NCBI GenBank assembly: GCA_002281295.1
Contig: NCFS01000002.1
Coordinates: forward strand, 1-64,000
DNA from: Halothiobacillus sp. 35-54-62
Lineage (GTDB): Bacteria > Pseudomonadota > Gammaproteobacteria > Halothiobacillales > Halothiobacillaceae
Direction: 5' to 3'
Length of the DNA stretch: 64,000 bases
Part shown: in pieces, positions 46,535 through 54,393 of the stretch
How positions within the stretch are numbered: position 1 is the stretch's first letter
Layout: each line of letters starts with the position of its first letter
Notes under the pieces: generated by a model
The model's input: only the letters and a program-made list of their open reading frames with translations
Database searches by the model: none
What the model was told of the DNA's origin: nothing
Translations under genes and position numbers: made by a program

Positions 46535-48925
46535 TTAACGGGTTAGTGTCATAAAAAGCTTGGGCAGTTGTTCCGGCAGGGTTTCGATGCGGTCGATGAC
46601 GGTGTATTGGCGGCCAAAAATGTCGGACACGTACTCATCGGCTTTGGGGTCGAGGCTGATGCAGTAGGTGAAAATACCGTCGCGTTCGAGTTCGTTGACC
46701 GCTTGGCGTGCGTCTTCGATCAGGGCGCGATCATCGGTCACGTCGATGTCGGCGGGTTGGCCGTCGGTCAAAATCAGCATGAGTTTTTTGTCGGCCTTGC
46801 GCTTGCTCAGGTAATGTCCGGCGTGGCGCATGGCGGCGCCCATGCGGGTGGAGTAGCCGGCTTGCATGGCGGCTAGGCGGCCTTTGACCTCGTCGTTCCA
46901 GTCCTCAGTAAAGCCTTTGATGTGCTGGTAGCGCACGTCGTGGCGGGTGTTGGAGGAGAAGCCGGCAATGGCGAGCGGATCGCCAAGTGTGTCGATCGCC
47001 CAGGCGAGCAGGGAGACGGCTTCTTGCGAGAGTTGCAGGATGGTCTGCTCTGAGCCCGCGACTTTTTCGTTGAGCGATTCGGAAAGATCCAGCACCAGAC
47101 TGACGGCGATGTCGCGTCCGGCGGTGCGGTGGCTCATGTTGATGCGCGGGTCGGGCTGGGCGCCGCCCTTGAAGTCGATCAGGGCGCGGATGGCGACATC
47201 AAGATCAAGCTCGCTGCCTTCTTCCTGATAACGGATGCGCACTTTGTCTTGCGGTTTGAGTAAATCAAGAATGCGCTTGAGTTGTTTGGCGGTGCCGGCG
47301 TTTTTTTGCAGCAGTTGGTCGATATCAAAGGCATTGCCGCTGGGGTGCAGGGCTTCGTACACGCTGACCCAGTCGGGGCGGTAGCTTTGGCTGTTGTAAT
47401 CCCATTCGGGGTAGTGGCGCGGCGGCAGGCCGGTGATCTCGATGTCGGGTTCGATTTTGCGTTTTTCGTCGAAGGCTTCTTCTTCGTCGCCGGGTTCGAT
47501 GAATTGCCACAGTTGGCGGTTGTCGTCGCGGTAGTCGATCACGGTGTTGTCGAAATGTACCTTGGCGAGCTGGTCGCTTTGGCGGCGGGTTTTGGCGACG
47601 TAGGACAGCGCGAGGCCGGCGATATCGCGGGTCGAGGCGTTGCCCGTCGCCATGAGTTCGTGGAAACGTTCCACGAATTCACGCAGATCGGGGTCGGTGT
47701 AGCCGTGCCGGGTGTGATCCAGCGAGACGGTGCGCACGGCGCACCCTACGTTGAGCTCGCCGTAGGGTGCGCCGTGCGCACCAGCCGTTTCCAGCAGGGC
47801 GCGCGAAAGCATGGCGAGGCGATGACGCAGACAAGAGGTATTTGCCGGGTCGCAGGCGTCTTCGATGGGCTTGGGATGCAGGCCGAGGAAGATGCGGGCA
47901 AGGCCGGGGTATTCGCGCATTAGCAGGGTTTCGATGCGGCAGTCTTCAAAAAATTCGACCGCCATGCGCTGAAACGGGCTCCAGTTGTCGGCGATTTGCG
48001 GCAGGCTCCAGCGACGGTGGCCGACGATGTGGGCGAGGGTGGCGCGGTAGCGGTCGAGGCCGGAAATGCGCTCGCCGTAGGGTGCGCCATGCGCACCGTT
48101 TTCCTCATGGGTGCGCACGGCGCACCCTACGCTGATGTCCTCGTACACATCGGGCACACGAATGCCGAGCTTGTCGTAATACGGAATCGGCTTGCGCAGT
48201 TCGTCGAAGGCGGTGGAATACGGCACGAGTTGTTCGCTGTCATTCCACAGGCCGCGCAGGTAGAGATCGAGCTTGCGTTCGACATCGACAAACAGGGTGC
48301 CGTGGCGCTCGCGCTGCATCACTGCGCGGCTGTCGGCGGATTGCAGGCTGAAAAAGTCCTTTTGGCGCTCGGGGTGGTGGCGGTAGTTGCGAATGCCGTA
48401 GTCCACCCAATTTTTCAGCCCGACGAGGGCGATTTGACCGAGCAGGAAGGGCGTTTGGGCGAGAAAATCGGGCAAGCCGGGGCTGGGGAAGGTGGTGTGG
48501 TGGCCGTGAATCGAGCCGGTGGTGCGCTCCATCAAATCATTCAGGATGGCGAGATAGTCGTTGAGCTGGTCGGCGGAGGGCAGGCGACGGGCGACGGCGG
48601 CAAGGCTTTGCAGGAAGGGGAAAATGGCGGCGTTATTCGGCGAGCGTTGCAGTTTGGAGACGAGCTGCATGACGGCGGGCAGGCTGTCTTCGCCGACAGC
48701 AGTGGCAGTTGCGGGCCATTCTTCGAGAAAAATCAGCATCGGCTCGACACCGCGCCCCAGCTTGCCCAGGGCGCGGCCAGCATCAAGGTAGGCTTCAATG
48801 CCTTGCGTGCTCAGGGTGGTGATGGCTTCGGCCATGCAGGCTTCAAATACGGCATCCACCTGGGCAAAGCGGGTGTCGAGCTTGGCACGGTAGGCGAGCA
48901 GTTGTTCAGATGTGATGGCGGTCAT
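46535..48925 (-). CDS. cbbO: RuBisCO activase adaptor CbbO (form II operon) with two REP-derived insertions
   Basis: 796 residues. Same architecture as cbbO1: helical N-terminal region, C-terminal vWA domain with LVLDLSESLN and LTDGQPADIDV. Two extra segments, residues 265-284 (SVGCAVRTHEENGAHGAPYG) and 381-399 (AGAHGAPYGELNVGCAVRT), are translations of inverted REP hairpin pairs and are absent from cbbO1, where DIVIEGQEPISGL and RALLDPNF continue normally. Both leave the frame open, so the protein is probably still made; the inserts fall in the helical part, before the vWA domain. Third-position G+C is visibly higher here than in cbbO1, suggesting separate origin. Separated from cbbQ2 by the RAYT gene. 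Confidence 0.9.
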   Translation of the reverse strand: MTAITSEQLLAYRAKLDTRFAQVDAVFEACMAEAITTLSTQGIEAYLDAGRALGKLGRGVEPMLIFLEEWPATATAVGEDSLPAVMQLVSKLQRSPNNAAIFPFLQSLAAVARRLPSADQLNDYLAILNDLMERTTGSIHGHHTTFPSPGLPDFLAQTPFLLGQIALVGLKNWVDYGIRNYRHHPERQKDFFSLQSADSRAVMQRERHGTLFVDVERKLDLYLRGLWNDSEQLVPYSTAFDELRKPIPYYDKLGIRVPDVYEDISVGCAVRTHEENGAHGAPYGERISGLDRYRATLAHIVGHRRWSLPQIADNWSPFQRMAVEFFEDCRIETLLMREYPGLARIFLGLHPKPIEDACDPANTSCLRHRLAMLSRALLETAGAHGAPYGELNVGCAVRTVSLDHTRHGYTDPDLREFVERFHELMATGNASTRDIAGLALSYVAKTRRQSDQLAKVHFDNTVIDYRDDNRQLWQFIEPGDEEEAFDEKRKIEPDIEITGLPPRHYPEWDYNSQSYRPDWVSVYEALHPSGNAFDIDQLLQKNAGTAKQLKRILDLLKPQDKVRIRYQEEGSELDLDVAIRALIDFKGGAQPDPRINMSHRTAGRDIAVSLVLDLSESLNEKVAGSEQTILQLSQEAVSLLAWAIDTLGDPLAIAGFSSNTRHDVRYQHIKGFTEDWNDEVKGRLAAMQAGYSTRMGAAMRHAGHYLSKRKADKKLMLILTDGQPADIDVTDDRALIEDARQAVNELERDGIFTYCISLDPKADEYVSDIFGRQYTVIDRIETLPEQLPKLFMTLTR
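47729..47782. repeat. Inverted REP pair inside cbbO2 (second insert)
   Basis: Two 22-bp copies, 47729-47750 and 47761-47782, exact reverse complements around a 10-bp loop. Each has the GTAG tetranucleotide plus GGTGCGC-CGT-GCGCACC hairpin. GTAG ends face inward. 54 bp in total, a multiple of three, so the cbbO2 frame is kept. Confidence 0.9.
48076..48131. repeat. Inverted REP pair inside cbbO2 (first insert)
   Basis: Copies at 48076-48097 (loop ATG variant) and 48110-48131 with a 12-bp spacer. GTAG ends face outward, opposite to the other pair. Encodes residues 265-284 of CbbO2. Confidence 0.9.
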
Positions 48926-48978
48926 GGTGTGTTTACTCGTGTGTTGGTGCGCGTGGCACGCCCAGCGCGGGATGATTG

Positions 48979-48999
48979 GTAGGGTGCGCCGTGCGCACC
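48979..48999 (+). repeat. REP copy at the 3' side of the RAYT gene
   Basis: GTAG plus GGTGCGC-CGT-GCGCACC, ending 4 bp before the RAYT stop codon. With the copy at 49559-49579 it brackets the transposase in inverted orientation. Confidence 0.9.
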
Positions 49000-49003
49000 G
49001 AGC

Positions 49004-49540
49004 TCACTCACCAAAGCCGCCTTCAATGTCGCCGCCAGCAGCCCAGTCCAATGGATAGATGCCCTGCTCAACACATCGGTGAAAACTGGAGTGAACCCAA
49101 TCAGCCGGGCGCTCAACGTAACCGTGCTTGACCGGGTTGCAATGAATGTAATCCATGTGCCGGGCGTAATCATTTTCATCGCGTATCAGGTGCTCCCAAA
49201 AACGTCTTTGCCACACGCCATGTTCTTTGCGTGCGCGCATTGAATCGGACACGTGTATCTGTTCCTCTTCCAATACCACTTTTGAGACTTGGCGCTTAAT
49301 CATGCCCCAACGTGCGCCGTAGTTGGCATCGCCCACGGGTAGCGTCCACAGGGTATGAATGTGATCGGGTAAAACAACGACAGCATCGATCTTGAAGGGC
49401 TTGGCTTGGCGCACGGTTCTGAATGCCGTTCGCAAAGCATCTAAAACACACGCACGCATGAGTATCGGACGGCGACGCTGTGTAACTACGGTGAAAAAAT
49501 AAGTCGCGCCGCCTGCATTTGCTCGTCGATAGTTGGGCAT
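49004..49540 (-). CDS. REP-associated tyrosine transposase (RAYT), Y1/HUH family
   Basis: 178 residues from the ATG at 49540, which gives the typical MPNYRRA start; an ATG at 49567 lies within a REP hairpin and is rejected. HUH motif as HIH in VVLPDHIHTLWTLP (around residue 60) and the catalytic tyrosine region FWEHLIRDENDYARHMDYIHCNPVKHG. RAYTs cut and join single-stranded REP DNA at its GTAG; this one is surrounded by matching REPs, so it is probably their source. No frameshift or stop, so likely intact. Confidence 0.92.
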   Translation of the reverse strand: MPNYRRANAGGATYFFTVVTQRRRPILMRACVLDALRTAFRTVRQAKPFKIDAVVVLPDHIHTLWTLPVGDANYGARWGMIKRQVSKVVLEEEQIHVSDSMRARKEHGVWQRRFWEHLIRDENDYARHMDYIHCNPVKHGYVERPADWVHSSFHRCVEQGIYPLDWAAGGDIEGGFGE

Positions 49541-49558
49541 GGAGTTCAAACTCTTATT

Positions 49559-49665
49559 GGTGCGCATGGCGCACCCTACAATTGATCCGGCACGATTAAC
49601 CCATGAAACCGTAGGGTGCGATAGGCGTACCTTTTAGCCACGTCGGTGCGCACGGCGCACCCTAC
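49559..49665. repeat. Three REP copies upstream of the RAYT gene
   Basis: 49559-49579 (GTAG right, ATG loop), 49611-49631 (GTAG left, degenerate hairpin GGTGCG-ATA-GGCGTACC) and 49645-49665 (GTAG right, canonical). Between the first two stands ATTGATCCGG (49581-49590), the end sequence of the 28470-28590 element. The last REP ends 11 bp before the cbbQ2 stop. Confidence 0.85.
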
Positions 49666-49676
49666 CGTTAACTAGC

Positions 49677-50483
49677 TCACACAGCAAAGGTCGCATCGAT
49701 GGCGTGTTCCAGCGTGTCGCGGATGTCGGCATCGTCGGTAATCGGCTGCACCAGCGCCATGCGGCAGGCATCGTGCGGGTGGATGCCGTCTTTAATCAGT
49801 GTGGCCGCGTAGACCAGCAAGCGGGTGGAGATGCCTTCGTCCAAGCCGTGGCCTTTCAGGTTGCGCGCGGTATGGCCGATTTTGACCAGCTTGGCGGCAG
49901 TGACTTCATCCAGACCGGTTTCCTTGGCCAGAATGCTGGTTTCCAGTTCCGCCGTGGGGTAGTCGAAGGCAAAGCCGGTGAAGCGTTGCTTGGTGGACTG
50001 CTTCAAATCCTTCATCAGGTTTTGGTAGCCGGGGTTGTAGGAGATGACGAGTTGAAAATCCGGGTGCGCTTCGATCAGCTCGCCTTTTTTGTCCAGCGGC
50101 AGGGTGCGGCGGTGGTCGGTGAGCGGGTGAATCACCACGGTGGTGTCCTGGCGCGCTTCGACGATTTCATCCAGATAGCAAATCGCGCCGATGCGGGCGG
50201 CGGTGGTGAGCGGGCCATCCAGCCAGCGCGTGCCGTTGGCATCGAGCAGATAGCGCCCCACCAAATCCGAAGCCGTCATATCTTCATTACAGGCTACGGT
50301 GATCAGCGGCTTGTTCAGCTTCCAGGCCATGTATTCGACAAAGCGCGACTTGCCGCAGCCGGTCGGGCCTTTGACCATGACCGGCAATTTGTTGCGGTAG
50401 GCGGCCTCGTACAGCGCAACTTCTTTGCCTTGTTGCTGATAGAACGGTTCTTTGCGGACGATGTACTGGTCTTTGTCGATCAT
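49677..50483 (-). CDS. cbbQ: RuBisCO activase AAA+ ATPase CbbQ (form II operon)
   Basis: 268 residues, close paralogue of cbbQ1. Walker A GPTGCGKS, Walker B AICYLDEIVEA, SYNPGYQNL and the same DEGISTRLL lid. Works with CbbO2 to reactivate form II RuBisCO, as shown for Q2O2-type pairs in other autotrophs. Codon use is richer in G+C than in cbbQ1. REP copies press on both sides: 11 bp from its stop and 13 bp from its start. Confidence 0.93.
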   Translation of the reverse strand: MIDKDQYIVRKEPFYQQQGKEVALYEAAYRNKLPVMVKGPTGCGKSRFVEYMAWKLNKPLITVACNEDMTASDLVGRYLLDANGTRWLDGPLTTAARIGAICYLDEIVEARQDTTVVIHPLTDHRRTLPLDKKGELIEAHPDFQLVISYNPGYQNLMKDLKQSTKQRFTGFAFDYPTAELETSILAKETGLDEVTAAKLVKIGHTARNLKGHGLDEGISTRLLVYAATLIKDGIHPHDACRMALVQPITDDADIRDTLEHAIDATFAV

Positions 50484-50495
50484 GGTCTAACTCTC

Positions 50496-50544
50496 GTAGG
50501 GTGCGCCACGCGCACCATGAATGCAGTGCGCAGGCGCACCCTAC
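50496..50544. repeat. Inverted REP pair upstream of cbbQ2
   Basis: 50496-50516 (GTAG left, ACG-type loop) and 50526-50544 (GTAG right, arms GTGCGC-AG-GCGCAC, shorter). GTAG ends face outward. It lies in the leader between cbbM and cbbQ2 and may protect or attenuate the transcript. Confidence 0.85.
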
Positions 50545-50627
50545 TAAAAAGGCTGTTCGGTATCGGCAGCTTGGCGATAAACACCGGCGGGGTGCGTATG
50601 GCCAAGCGGGCGGGTTGAAAATCCCCC

Positions 50628-50718
50628 TCAATCCCCCTTTTTCAAAGGGGGAGGAAAGGCCGCTAATGCCTTCTCAATCCCCCTTTTTCAAAGGGGGAAG
50701 AAAGAACGCTAATGCCTT
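50628..50718. repeat. Two 45-bp direct repeats with strong hairpins between cbbM and cbbQ2
   Basis: Copies at 50628-50672 and 50674-50718, each containing TCCCCCTTT-TTC-AAAGGGGGA followed by a purine stretch and CGCTAATGCCTT. The hairpin type is common as a dispersed repeat in many bacterial genomes. On the minus strand it follows the cbbM stop by 55 bp, where it could limit transcription of cbbQ2-cbbO2 or stabilise the cbbM mRNA 3' end. The whole cbbM-cbbQ2 gap is 289 bp and holds these plus the REP pair. Confidence 0.85.
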
Positions 50719-50772
50719 TAGATCAAGGCGGCGGCCTTTCAATGAGGAGGGGGTCAATCAGTTCGGCATCAA

Positions 50773-52155
50773 TTATTTATGAACGCCGAGCTTCTCGCGC
50801 CAGCCTGGGTAAATCTTGTCGGCGTCGCCTGGGAAGGATTCGAACGCGCGTGCGAATTCCTTGTGCTCCTTGGCGAACTCGATGGGATCGGCACCAGCTT
50901 TCCAGCACTCATACGATTGACGCAAGGAGATTGCGCCCGCCGCTGGGCTGTCGATGTGGCCGTAAGAACCGCCGCCAGAGGTGTTGATGACGTTGCCGTG
51001 GCCGAGGTTTTCGAAGAAACCTGGCAGACGCAGTGCGTTCATACCGCCGGAGATGATTGGGGTGGTGGGCTTCATGCCGTACCACTTCTGGAAGTAGACA
51101 GGACCCTGGCACTCGTCGCGCTCAATCATGTAGGCGATGATTTTGTCATCGTTCTCGCCTTCCATTTTGCCGTAGCCCATCGTACCCACATGGATACCCG
51201 AAGCCCCTTGCAAACGGGAGATTTTCGCCAACACAAACGCGGTGTAACCCCGCTTGGCCGATGGCGAGGTAATCATGCCGTGACCGGCGCGGTGGTAGTG
51301 CAGGTACTGGTTTGGGTATTGACGACGTGCGGTGGTAATCATGCCAGGACCGCCAACAAAGCCATCAACCAAGAACGCGAGCTTGTCCGCGTCAGGACCA
51401 AAGGTTTCAAGCGCGTAGTCGGCACGCGCCAGCATTTCGTAGTGGTCGTCAGCGGTGATGTTCATGGAGAACAGCTTGGCTTGACCGGTTTCGTCTTGCG
51501 CACGCTTCATGGCGTCATACACGAGGGGCAGAACTTTCTTCAGCGGGCAGAACACCTGGTTGCCTTGTGGCTCGTCGTTCTTGATGAAGTCGCCGCCCAA
51601 CCAGAACTGGTAGGCCGCTGCCGCGAACGGCTCGGGACGCAAGCCGAGTTTTGGCTTGATGATGGTGCCGGCAATGTAGCCGCCGTTGACCACTGGGCGG
51701 CCAAGAATGCGCCACATATCTGAGATGTCCTTGGAGGGACCGTCAAACAACTGGATGGCGCGCTCTGGGAAATAGATGTCGTGAATTTTGGCGTGTTCGA
51801 TGTCGCCCATGCCTTGGTTGTTACCAATGATCAGGGTCAGGATCGACACCATCATCATGCGACCGTCGATCACGTTACGGTCGAACAAATCCATCGGATA
51901 GGCAATGCGCATATCTTCGGTGGCTTCGTCGATGTAGTACACCAGCGCGTCAACACCCTTGGTGAAGTCGTCGGTGGTGGATACTTCAACGTTGGTACCG
52001 GTGGATGACTCGGCGGCAAAGTGCGCGGCGCAGGTCAAAAAGCTGCCGAAACCCGGCTTTTGCTTCATTTTGTAGGCAACGAGAATGTGCTTGCCACCGG
52101 CGATCAGGTCTTCTTCTTTCAGACTCAGATCGGCGTAACGATTGGATTGGTCCAT
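50773..52155 (-). CDS. cbbM: RuBisCO form II
   Basis: 460 residues, normal for form II dimers or hexamers. [16 protein letters not shown] (catalytic Lys), [16 protein letters not shown] (carbamylated Lys), [17 protein letters not shown] (loop 6) and SGGMNAL are all present. Form II has low CO2/O2 specificity and suits high CO2 or low O2. Heads cbbM-cbbQ2-(RAYT)-cbbO2 and is divergent from cbbR2. AGGAGAG stands before the ATG at 52155. Confidence 0.97.
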   Translation of the reverse strand: MDQSNRYADLSLKEEDLIAGGKHILVAYKMKQKPGFGSFLTCAAHFAAESSTGTNVEVSTTDDFTKGVDALVYYIDEATEDMRIAYPMDLFDRNVIDGRMMMVSILTLIIGNNQGMGDIEHAKIHDIYFPERAIQLFDGPSKDISDMWRILGRPVVNGGYIAGTIIKPKLGLRPEPFAAAAYQFWLGGDFIKNDEPQGNQVFCPLKKVLPLVYDAMKRAQDETGQAKLFSMNITADDHYEMLARADYALETFGPDADKLAFLVDGFVGGPGMITTARRQYPNQYLHYHRAGHGMITSPSAKRGYTAFVLAKISRLQGASGIHVGTMGYGKMEGENDDKIIAYMIERDECQGPVYFQKWYGMKPTTPIISGGMNALRLPGFFENLGHGNVINTSGGGSYGHIDSPAAGAISLRQSYECWKAGADPIEFAKEHKEFARAFESFPGDADKIYPGWREKLGVHK

Positions 52156-52261
52156 GGTGCTCTCCTGGTAAGGTTGAAAATTTCAGGGCTGTTCCTGAAT
52201 AAAGCACGGCTACTTTAAGAGGGGATATGTATAATTAATAATCAATTGTTTTTAGACTTAA

Positions 52262-52279
52262 CATAAGTTGGAGCTTATG
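52262..52279. promoter_or_regulatory. Candidate operator in the cbbM/cbbR2 spacer
   Basis: Inverted repeat CATAAG-TTGGAG-CTTATG, 5 bp before the cbbR2 ATG at 52284, next to an AT-rich run (52229-52255) that probably holds the divergent promoters. Its loop contains the GGAG likely used by cbbR2, so binding could also set autoregulation. Confidence 0.5.
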
Positions 52280-52283
52280 CATT

Positions 52284-53207
52284 ATGCGCCGGTTAACGAT
52301 GCGTCAGTTGGTGGTGTTTGAGGCCGTTGCACGGCATTTGTCGTTTAGCAAAGCGGCGTTAGAACTTCATTTGAGCCAGCCTGCGGTGTCGATGCAGGTG
52401 CGGCAAATCGAATCATTTATTGGCTTGCCGCTCACCGAGCAAGTCGGTAAAAAGATTTTTCTCACCGAGGCGGGGCGCATTGTGTTTCACGCCAGTAATA
52501 ATATTGCGGCGCAGCTCAATGATTTAGGCCATGCCCTCACGCGGCTTAAAGGGGCGGAAGAGGGCCTGTTTCGGATTGCCGTTACCTCTACGGTGAATGC
52601 GGTGGCTACCGATATTTTGGCGGGCTTTCGGGGCGAGCACCCCAAGGTTTCGATTCATCTTCAAGTGTCTAATCGTGCTGAAGTCTTGGCGTTATTGGCA
52701 GAAAACCAGATTGATTTAGCCATTATGGGGCAGGTGCCTGAGGGCTTGGGTTTGACGGCTACCCGCTTTATGGCGAACCCGCTCGTGGTGATTGCGCCAC
52801 CCGATCACCGGTGGGCGCAGAGAATTACCATTCCAATTCATGCATTGGCAGAGGAGCCATTTGTCGAGCGTGAAGAGGGCTCGGGCACGCAAGGCGCGAT
52901 GGAGCGGTTTTTTGCGGCTAAGCATTTGAACATCAATCGAAGTATGGTGATGACAAGTAATGAAGCCATTAAAATGGCCGTGCAAGCCAAGCTGGGCTTA
53001 GGCATTATTTCTCAGCAAACGCTTGAAATGGAACTGATGCTGAATCGGTTGATCGTGCTGCCGGTCGAGGGTTTCCCGATTATGCGACATTGGTATGTGG
53101 TGCACCGCGCCAATAAACTGCTTTCACCGATTGCTCAAGCGTTTAAAGATTTTTTGCTTACGCGGGCAACCCCAAGTGAACCGGCCTCCCTTACCAGCCC
53201 CGCTTAG
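52284..53207 (+). CDS. cbbR: LysR-type regulator CbbR of the form II operon
   Basis: 307 residues. HTH region TMRQLVVFEAVARHLSFSKAALEL...QPAVSMQVRQIESFIG and effector domain with SNEAIKMAVQAKLGLGIISQQTL. Divergent from cbbM across 128 bp. Parallel to cbbR1 at 45158; each RuBisCO operon therefore has its own regulator, allowing separate response to CO2 or energy state. Confidence 0.93.
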   Translation: MRRLTMRQLVVFEAVARHLSFSKAALELHLSQPAVSMQVRQIESFIGLPLTEQVGKKIFLTEAGRIVFHASNNIAAQLNDLGHALTRLKGAEEGLFRIAVTSTVNAVATDILAGFRGEHPKVSIHLQVSNRAEVLALLAENQIDLAIMGQVPEGLGLTATRFMANPLVVIAPPDHRWAQRITIPIHALAEEPFVEREEGSGTQGAMERFFAAKHLNINRSMVMTSNEAIKMAVQAKLGLGIISQQTLEMELMLNRLIVLPVEGFPIMRHWYVVHRANKLLSPIAQAFKDFLLTRATPSEPASLTSPA

Positions 53208-53219
53208 GATAAACGGGGT

Positions 53220-53510
53220 TTAGCGCCCACCGCCATAGCGCCGCTGTGAACCTGTGCCCAAGCTGCCGCCTGAATGGTTGCTAGAGGCATTGCCCCTGTT
53301 GCGTTGGCCTGCACCGGCACCCATGCCGGATTCGGTTCGGCTGCGGTTTTGGTTATTTAAGCGCTCAAAATCTGCGGCGGTTGGTGTTTGCCGAGTTTGC
53401 GTTTGAGTGTGCTCTTGGACGGTGGATTGTACCGGTGCCGTTTCGGCGTAGCTTAGCGTGCTGATAGATAGCACAAAGCCGCTGAGCAGTATTTTTTGTA
53501 ATGAGTGCAT
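53220..53510 (-). CDS. Small exported Asn/Gly/Arg-rich protein
   Basis: 96 residues. Signal peptide to about residue 22 (STLSYA-ET). Mature part low in complexity: Thr/Gln-rich first (VQEHTQTQTRQT), then Gly/Ser/Arg-rich with GMGAGAGQRNRGN and an RRYGGGR end. Probably disordered in the periplasm. No family recognised. Its stop lies 12 bp from the convergent cbbR2 stop. Confidence 0.6.
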   Translation of the reverse strand: MHSLQKILLSGFVLSISTLSYAETAPVQSTVQEHTQTQTRQTPTAADFERLNNQNRSRTESGMGAGAGQRNRGNASSNHSGGSLGTGSQRRYGGGR

Positions 53511-53620
53511 AGGTTCCCCTCTGAATAAAATGGAATGCAGGCAGTTTGCCTTGCACCCATTGCGCGTCTATTGCGGGTTTGTAACGAGGTGTTACGGTGG
53601 GTAAACCCCGCGAGCCGGGC

Positions 53621-54346
53621 TTATAGGTTGCTCATGCCCCAGCGTTTGAGCTCGGCTTGGTGTGTGCGCCAAGTGGGCATGAACTGATCCATTAAGCCGT
53701 AAAAGCGGGCGTTGTGGCCCCGCTCCCAAAGGTGCGTTAATTCATGCACCAGCACTAAATCAATGCAGGCCTGCGGCATTCTCGCGAGCTCTAAGTTAAT
53801 CCAGATGCGCTGATCTTTGATATTGCAGCTGCCCCAGCGCGTTTTCATGTGTTTAATGCCGATAAAATGGGCGGTAACCCCTATTTTTTCCGACCAGAAA
53901 GGCAGCCGTTCCTTTAGAACGCCTGCCAGCTCAGCGCGCCAATGGGCATGAATGCGAGCCCGAATTTGCTCGGGTTCAAGCGGGATTTTGCTTTTGATAT
54001 GCATTACCCCTGCAATGCAAATTAATTGATTATGCAGGGCGTTGGGCTGGATGTTTAGGGTATGCGGCTCGCCCAAAACATGCAGCGTTTGCCCGTGCAT
54101 CACGCGGGCCTCTGGGGCGGAGGGGGCTTGATTGGCTAGTCGGCCTTGATTTTTAAGAATCCAGGCGTGATTTTGTTTAATCAGCGCGTGGATCATGCGC
54201 ATTGGCAAGTTGAATGGGGCGTTCACGGTGATTTTGCCATCCGGCGGGCGCACGCGCAGATAGGCGCGCTTGATTGGTTTGCGCGTTAATTCAAACGCAA
54301 ACCCTAGCTCGGGCAAAAATTCCTGAGAAACCAGCACGTTATCCAT
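53621..54346 (-). CDS. YgjP-like zinc metallopeptidase
   Basis: 241 residues from the ATG at 54346; a TTG nine codons earlier extends the frame. Catalytic LVLVHELTHLWERGHNARFY gives HELTH with a downstream His, as in the YgjP/WLM-like M48-related group, plus MKTRWGSCN before it. Cytoplasmic; in other genomes this family lies beside restriction or nuclease genes, but here it is next to pepA. Substrate unknown. Confidence 0.85.
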   Translation of the reverse strand: MDNVLVSQEFLPELGFAFELTRKPIKRAYLRVRPPDGKITVNAPFNLPMRMIHALIKQNHAWILKNQGRLANQAPSAPEARVMHGQTLHVLGEPHTLNIQPNALHNQLICIAGVMHIKSKIPLEPEQIRARIHAHWRAELAGVLKERLPFWSEKIGVTAHFIGIKHMKTRWGSCNIKDQRIWINLELARMPQACIDLVLVHELTHLWERGHNARFYGLMDQFMPTWRTHQAELKRWGMSNL

Positions 54347-54393
54347 GGGCGTTCTGCTCGAACGATGGCGCAACCATAAACGAGTAGGCTAAC

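Larger units (their letters stand above)
48979..49579 (-). mobile_element. REP-flanked RAYT unit
   Basis: A 601-bp unit: REP (48979-48999, GTAG outward), RAYT gene (49004-49540), REP in inverted orientation (49559-49579, GTAG outward). It resembles the single-stranded HUH transposition units from which RAYTs derive. It stands in the space between cbbQ2 and cbbO2, which in the form I operon is only 161 bp. Confidence 0.75.

Noticed and set aside
47996-48982. 328-residue plus-strand ORF opposite cbbO2
   Set aside because: Shadow frame of the G+C-rich cbbO2; no recognisable domain and the minus-strand frame has clear CbbO and vWA motifs.
49704-50618. 304-residue plus-strand ORF opposite cbbQ2
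   Set aside because: Antisense shadow of CbbQ2, no domain recognised.
50779-51723. 314-residue plus-strand ORF opposite cbbM
   Set aside because: Antisense to a full, well-conserved RuBisCO gene; no motif.
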